Shown here piece after piece: positions 62,082 through 64,000 of a stretch of 64,000 bases of DNA. Under the pieces are notes generated by a model. That model was given only the letters and a program-made list of their open reading frames with translations. It was not told where the DNA came from and did no database searches. Source of the DNA: an uncultured bacterium (GTDB lineage Bacteria; Verrucomicrobiota; Lentisphaeria; Victivallales; UBA1829); contig URKJ01000010.1 of NCBI GenBank assembly GCA_900548385.1, positions 49,634 through 113,633 on the forward strand, written 5' to 3'. Each line of letters opens with the position of its first letter. The first letter of the stretch is position 1. The translations under genes were made by a program, and so were the position numbers.

Positions 62082-63893
62082 TTATTCCGCTTTGAGTTTG
62101 GCGTTGCGCTGGCGCTTGCGTTCAAGCTCGGTCAGAAGTTTTTTGCGGAGACGGATATTTTTCGGGGTTACTTCCACATATTCGTCATCGGCGATGTATT
62201 CCAGAGCCTCTTCCAAGCTCATTTTCTGTGCCGGGGCGATCTTGAGGTTGCGGTCGGAACCGGCGGCGCGCATGTTCGAGAGATGTTTTTCCCGCTGAGC
62301 GTTGACTTCGATATCGCCTTCCTTGCAGTGTTCGCCGAGGATCATACCTTCATAGGTATCCACGCCCGGATCAATGAAGAACGTTCCGCGCTGCTGGAGA
62401 CCGTCGATGGCATAGGGGATCGCTTTTCCGGTACCCATGCTGATCAGCACGCCGTTGGTCCGCTGGGGGATTTCGCCGCGGAACGGAGCGTATTCCAGGA
62501 ACCGATGGGACATGATGGCTTCTCCGGCGGTCGCGGTCATCACTTTACTGCGGAGACCGATGAGTCCGCGGGTCGGGATTTTGAATTCCAGAAGCTGACG
62601 GCTCAGATGCTGTTCCATTTTGACCATTTCACCGCGGCGGACGCCGACCAGTTCAATCACCTTTCCCGCGGCTCCGTCGGGAACGTCTACCGTGAGAGTT
62701 TCGATCGGTTCACACTTCTGACCGTCGATCTCTTTATAAATCACATGCGGCTGTGTGATGGTGAGTTCGTATCCTTCGCGGCGCATGGTCTCGATGAGAA
62801 TGGAGATGTGCAGAACACCGCGTCCGCTGACTTTGAATCCGTCGCCGAGTTCTTCCACGCGCAGGGCCACGTCGCGTTCGGCTTCTTTGAGAAGACGTTC
62901 CCGGATGTGGCGGCTGCTGATGAATTTGCCTTCCTTGCCGAAGAACGGGGAGTCGTTGACGCGGAACATCATGGAGATGGTGGGTTCGTCAATCGCGATC
63001 GGCGGCATGGCTTCCGGCGTAACCGCATCGGCAATGGTGTCGCCGATGTCGATGCCTTCAATGCCGACGATTGCACAGAGGTCGCCGCAGTCAACATGAT
63101 CCGCCTGCTTGCGTTCGATTCCTTCAAAAGTGAAAACCTGTTTGATGGAAGCGGGAACAATCCGGCCGTCGCGCTTGATGACGACGATCGGGCGGGAGGA
63201 GTCGAGCGATCCGCGGTGAACCCGTCCGATACCGATCCGGCCGACGTAATCGTTGTAATCCAACGTGGTGACCTGCATCTGAAGCGGTCCCTCGTTCACG
63301 GGGGGAGCGGGGATGCAGTCGAGCATGGCGTCCATCAGGGGAAGAATGGAATCGCGTTTGCCGTGTTCGAGGTCGGTGGTCGCCCAGCCGCTGCGTCCGC
63401 TGGCATAGAGCAGAGGAAAATCAAGCTGTTCATCATCGGCGCCGAGGTCGATGAAGAGATCAAAAATATCGTTGTGGACTTCGTTCGGGCGTGCATCGGG
63501 ACGGTCGATCTTGTTGATGACGACGATCGGTTTCAGCTTGGACTGCAACGCTTTGTCCAAAACGAAACGGGTCTGGGGCAGGGGACCTTCGGCGGAGTCG
63601 ACGAGCAGGATGACGCCGTCCGCCATATTGAGAACCCGTTCCACCTGTCCGCCGAAATCGCTGTGCCCCGGAGTGTCAATGATGTTGATTTTCGTGTCCC
63701 GGTAACGAACACTGATATTTTTTGCGAGGATCGTGATTCCCCGTTCGCGTTCGAGATCGTTGTTGTCAAGGAAACATTCGTGCATTTCCTGATTTTCGCG
63801 GAAGAGTTTGGACTGTTTGATGATCTCGTCAACGAGCGTGGTTTTGCCATGGTCGACATGTGCGATGATGGCGATGTTTCTGATGTTCTGCAT
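62082..63893 (-). CDS. typA: Ribosome-associated GTPase TypA/BipA
   Basis: A 603-aa translational GTPase. G1 is AHVDHGKTTL, switch I LERERGITI, G3 DTPGHSDFGG and G4 NKIDRPDA, followed by EF-G-like domains and the BipA-specific C-terminal domain (FIDPGVDTYEGMILGEH and ALEYIADDEYVEVTPKNIRLRKK). It helps ribosome assembly and stress adaptation. No strong ribosome binding site is visible before ATG 63893, and only 61 genuine bases remain upstream before the contig end, so promoter elements cannot be judged. Confidence 0.97.
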   Translation of the reverse strand: MQNIRNIAIIAHVDHGKTTLVDEIIKQSKLFRENQEMHECFLDNNDLERERGITILAKNISVRYRDTKINIIDTPGHSDFGGQVERVLNMADGVILLVDSAEGPLPQTRFVLDKALQSKLKPIVVINKIDRPDARPNEVHNDIFDLFIDLGADDEQLDFPLLYASGRSGWATTDLEHGKRDSILPLMDAMLDCIPAPPVNEGPLQMQVTTLDYNDYVGRIGIGRVHRGSLDSSRPIVVIKRDGRIVPASIKQVFTFEGIERKQADHVDCGDLCAIVGIEGIDIGDTIADAVTPEAMPPIAIDEPTISMMFRVNDSPFFGKEGKFISSRHIRERLLKEAERDVALRVEELGDGFKVSGRGVLHISILIETMRREGYELTITQPHVIYKEIDGQKCEPIETLTVDVPDGAAGKVIELVGVRRGEMVKMEQHLSRQLLEFKIPTRGLIGLRSKVMTATAGEAIMSHRFLEYAPFRGEIPQRTNGVLISMGTGKAIPYAIDGLQQRGTFFIDPGVDTYEGMILGEHCKEGDIEVNAQREKHLSNMRAAGSDRNLKIAPAQKMSLEEALEYIADDEYVEVTPKNIRLRKKLLTELERKRQRNAKLKAE

Positions 63894-63954
63894 ATAAGTG
63901 TTCTTGGTTATAGGGTTATGATACCGGTTTTATATTAAGGCATATACTATACAC

Positions 63955-64000
63955 CTGTCTCTTATACACATCTCCGAGCCCACGAGACGGAGCTACATCT
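63955..64000 (+). other. Illumina Nextera adapter sequence (assembly artefact)
   Basis: CTGTCTCTTATACACATCT (63955-63973) is the Tn5 mosaic end, followed by CCGAGCCCACGAGAC (63974-63988), the Nextera read-2 adapter, then the 8-base i7 index GGAGCTAC (63989-63996) and ATCT, the start of the P7 primer. The genuine sequence ends at 63954. Confidence 0.97.

Overview
The window looks like part of a Gram-negative genome, most probably from the Lentisphaerota (Victivallis-like) within the PVC group. I infer this from several things: an outer-membrane gene set (lpxC, a FabZ-like dehydratase, LPS-core waaG/waaP homologues, LolA, lipoproteins), a pseudopilin-like protein with the FTLVELLIVVSVIAIL N-terminus typical of that phylum, a GH106-type glycosidase, and a GntR-regulated secreted glycosidase. 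No rRNA, tRNA, CRISPR array, insertion sequence or prophage block was seen. The last 46 bases (63955-64000) are an Illumina Nextera adapter with its index, so the true contig ends at 63954. The left end cuts into a gene.

Layout. 1-3.7 kb: the 3' end of a 7TM-transglutaminase-type membrane protein with its ATP-grasp partner, a DMT transporter and a HAD-Nudix fusion. 3.7-10 kb: mixed-strand genes (Gfo/Idh oxidoreductase, AraC regulator, DUF89 phosphatase, an unrecognised 389-aa protein, an EF-G-like GTPase). 10.3-15.2 kb, plus strand: isocitrate dehydrogenase, GNAT, DUF2156, WaaG-like, WaaP-like, ArfB-like. 15.2-18.3 kb, minus: suhB-type phosphatase and priA. 18.3-20 kb, plus: pyrK-pyrD. 20-31.7 kb, minus: a long run with GH106 hydrolase, GT-C membrane glycosyltransferase, lpxC, a two-domain FabZ-like protein, glgB, an RsmB-type methyltransferase, TatD and TcdA.

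31.9-43.6 kb, plus, is the most interesting part. It is an eleven-gene, tightly overlapping operon that resembles an aryl-polyene (APE) locus: lipoprotein, ketoreductase, FAD oxidoreductase, ketosynthase, ACP, acyltransferase, acyl-activating ligase, radical SAM/SPASM protein fused to an ApeP-like hot-dog dehydratase, LolA-like protein, MMPL exporter fused to a lipoprotein domain, and a small ApeI-like hot-dog protein. It has one ketosynthase, no recognisable chain-length factor, and two fusions I do not know from described APE clusters. It may make an outer-membrane-anchored polyene or unusual fatty acyl product.

43.6-56.7 kb: housekeeping and transport genes (zinc-ribbon membrane protein, DMT transporter, cytosolic BNR/sialidase-like protein, recX with a peptide-binding lipoprotein, thiH-CPBP protease-miaA, K+/H+ antiporter, MscS-related channel, DMT transporter). 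56.8-62.1 kb: a self-contained unit with a consensus sigma-70 promoter, a GntR/LacI-type regulator, a pseudopilin-like protein, a large secreted glycosidase with a CBM9-like tail, and a 21-bp-stem hairpin. 62.1-63.9 kb, minus: typA/bipA. No gene-free stretch exceeds 300 bases. Many promoters can be read as sigma-70 boxes with 16-18 bp spacing.
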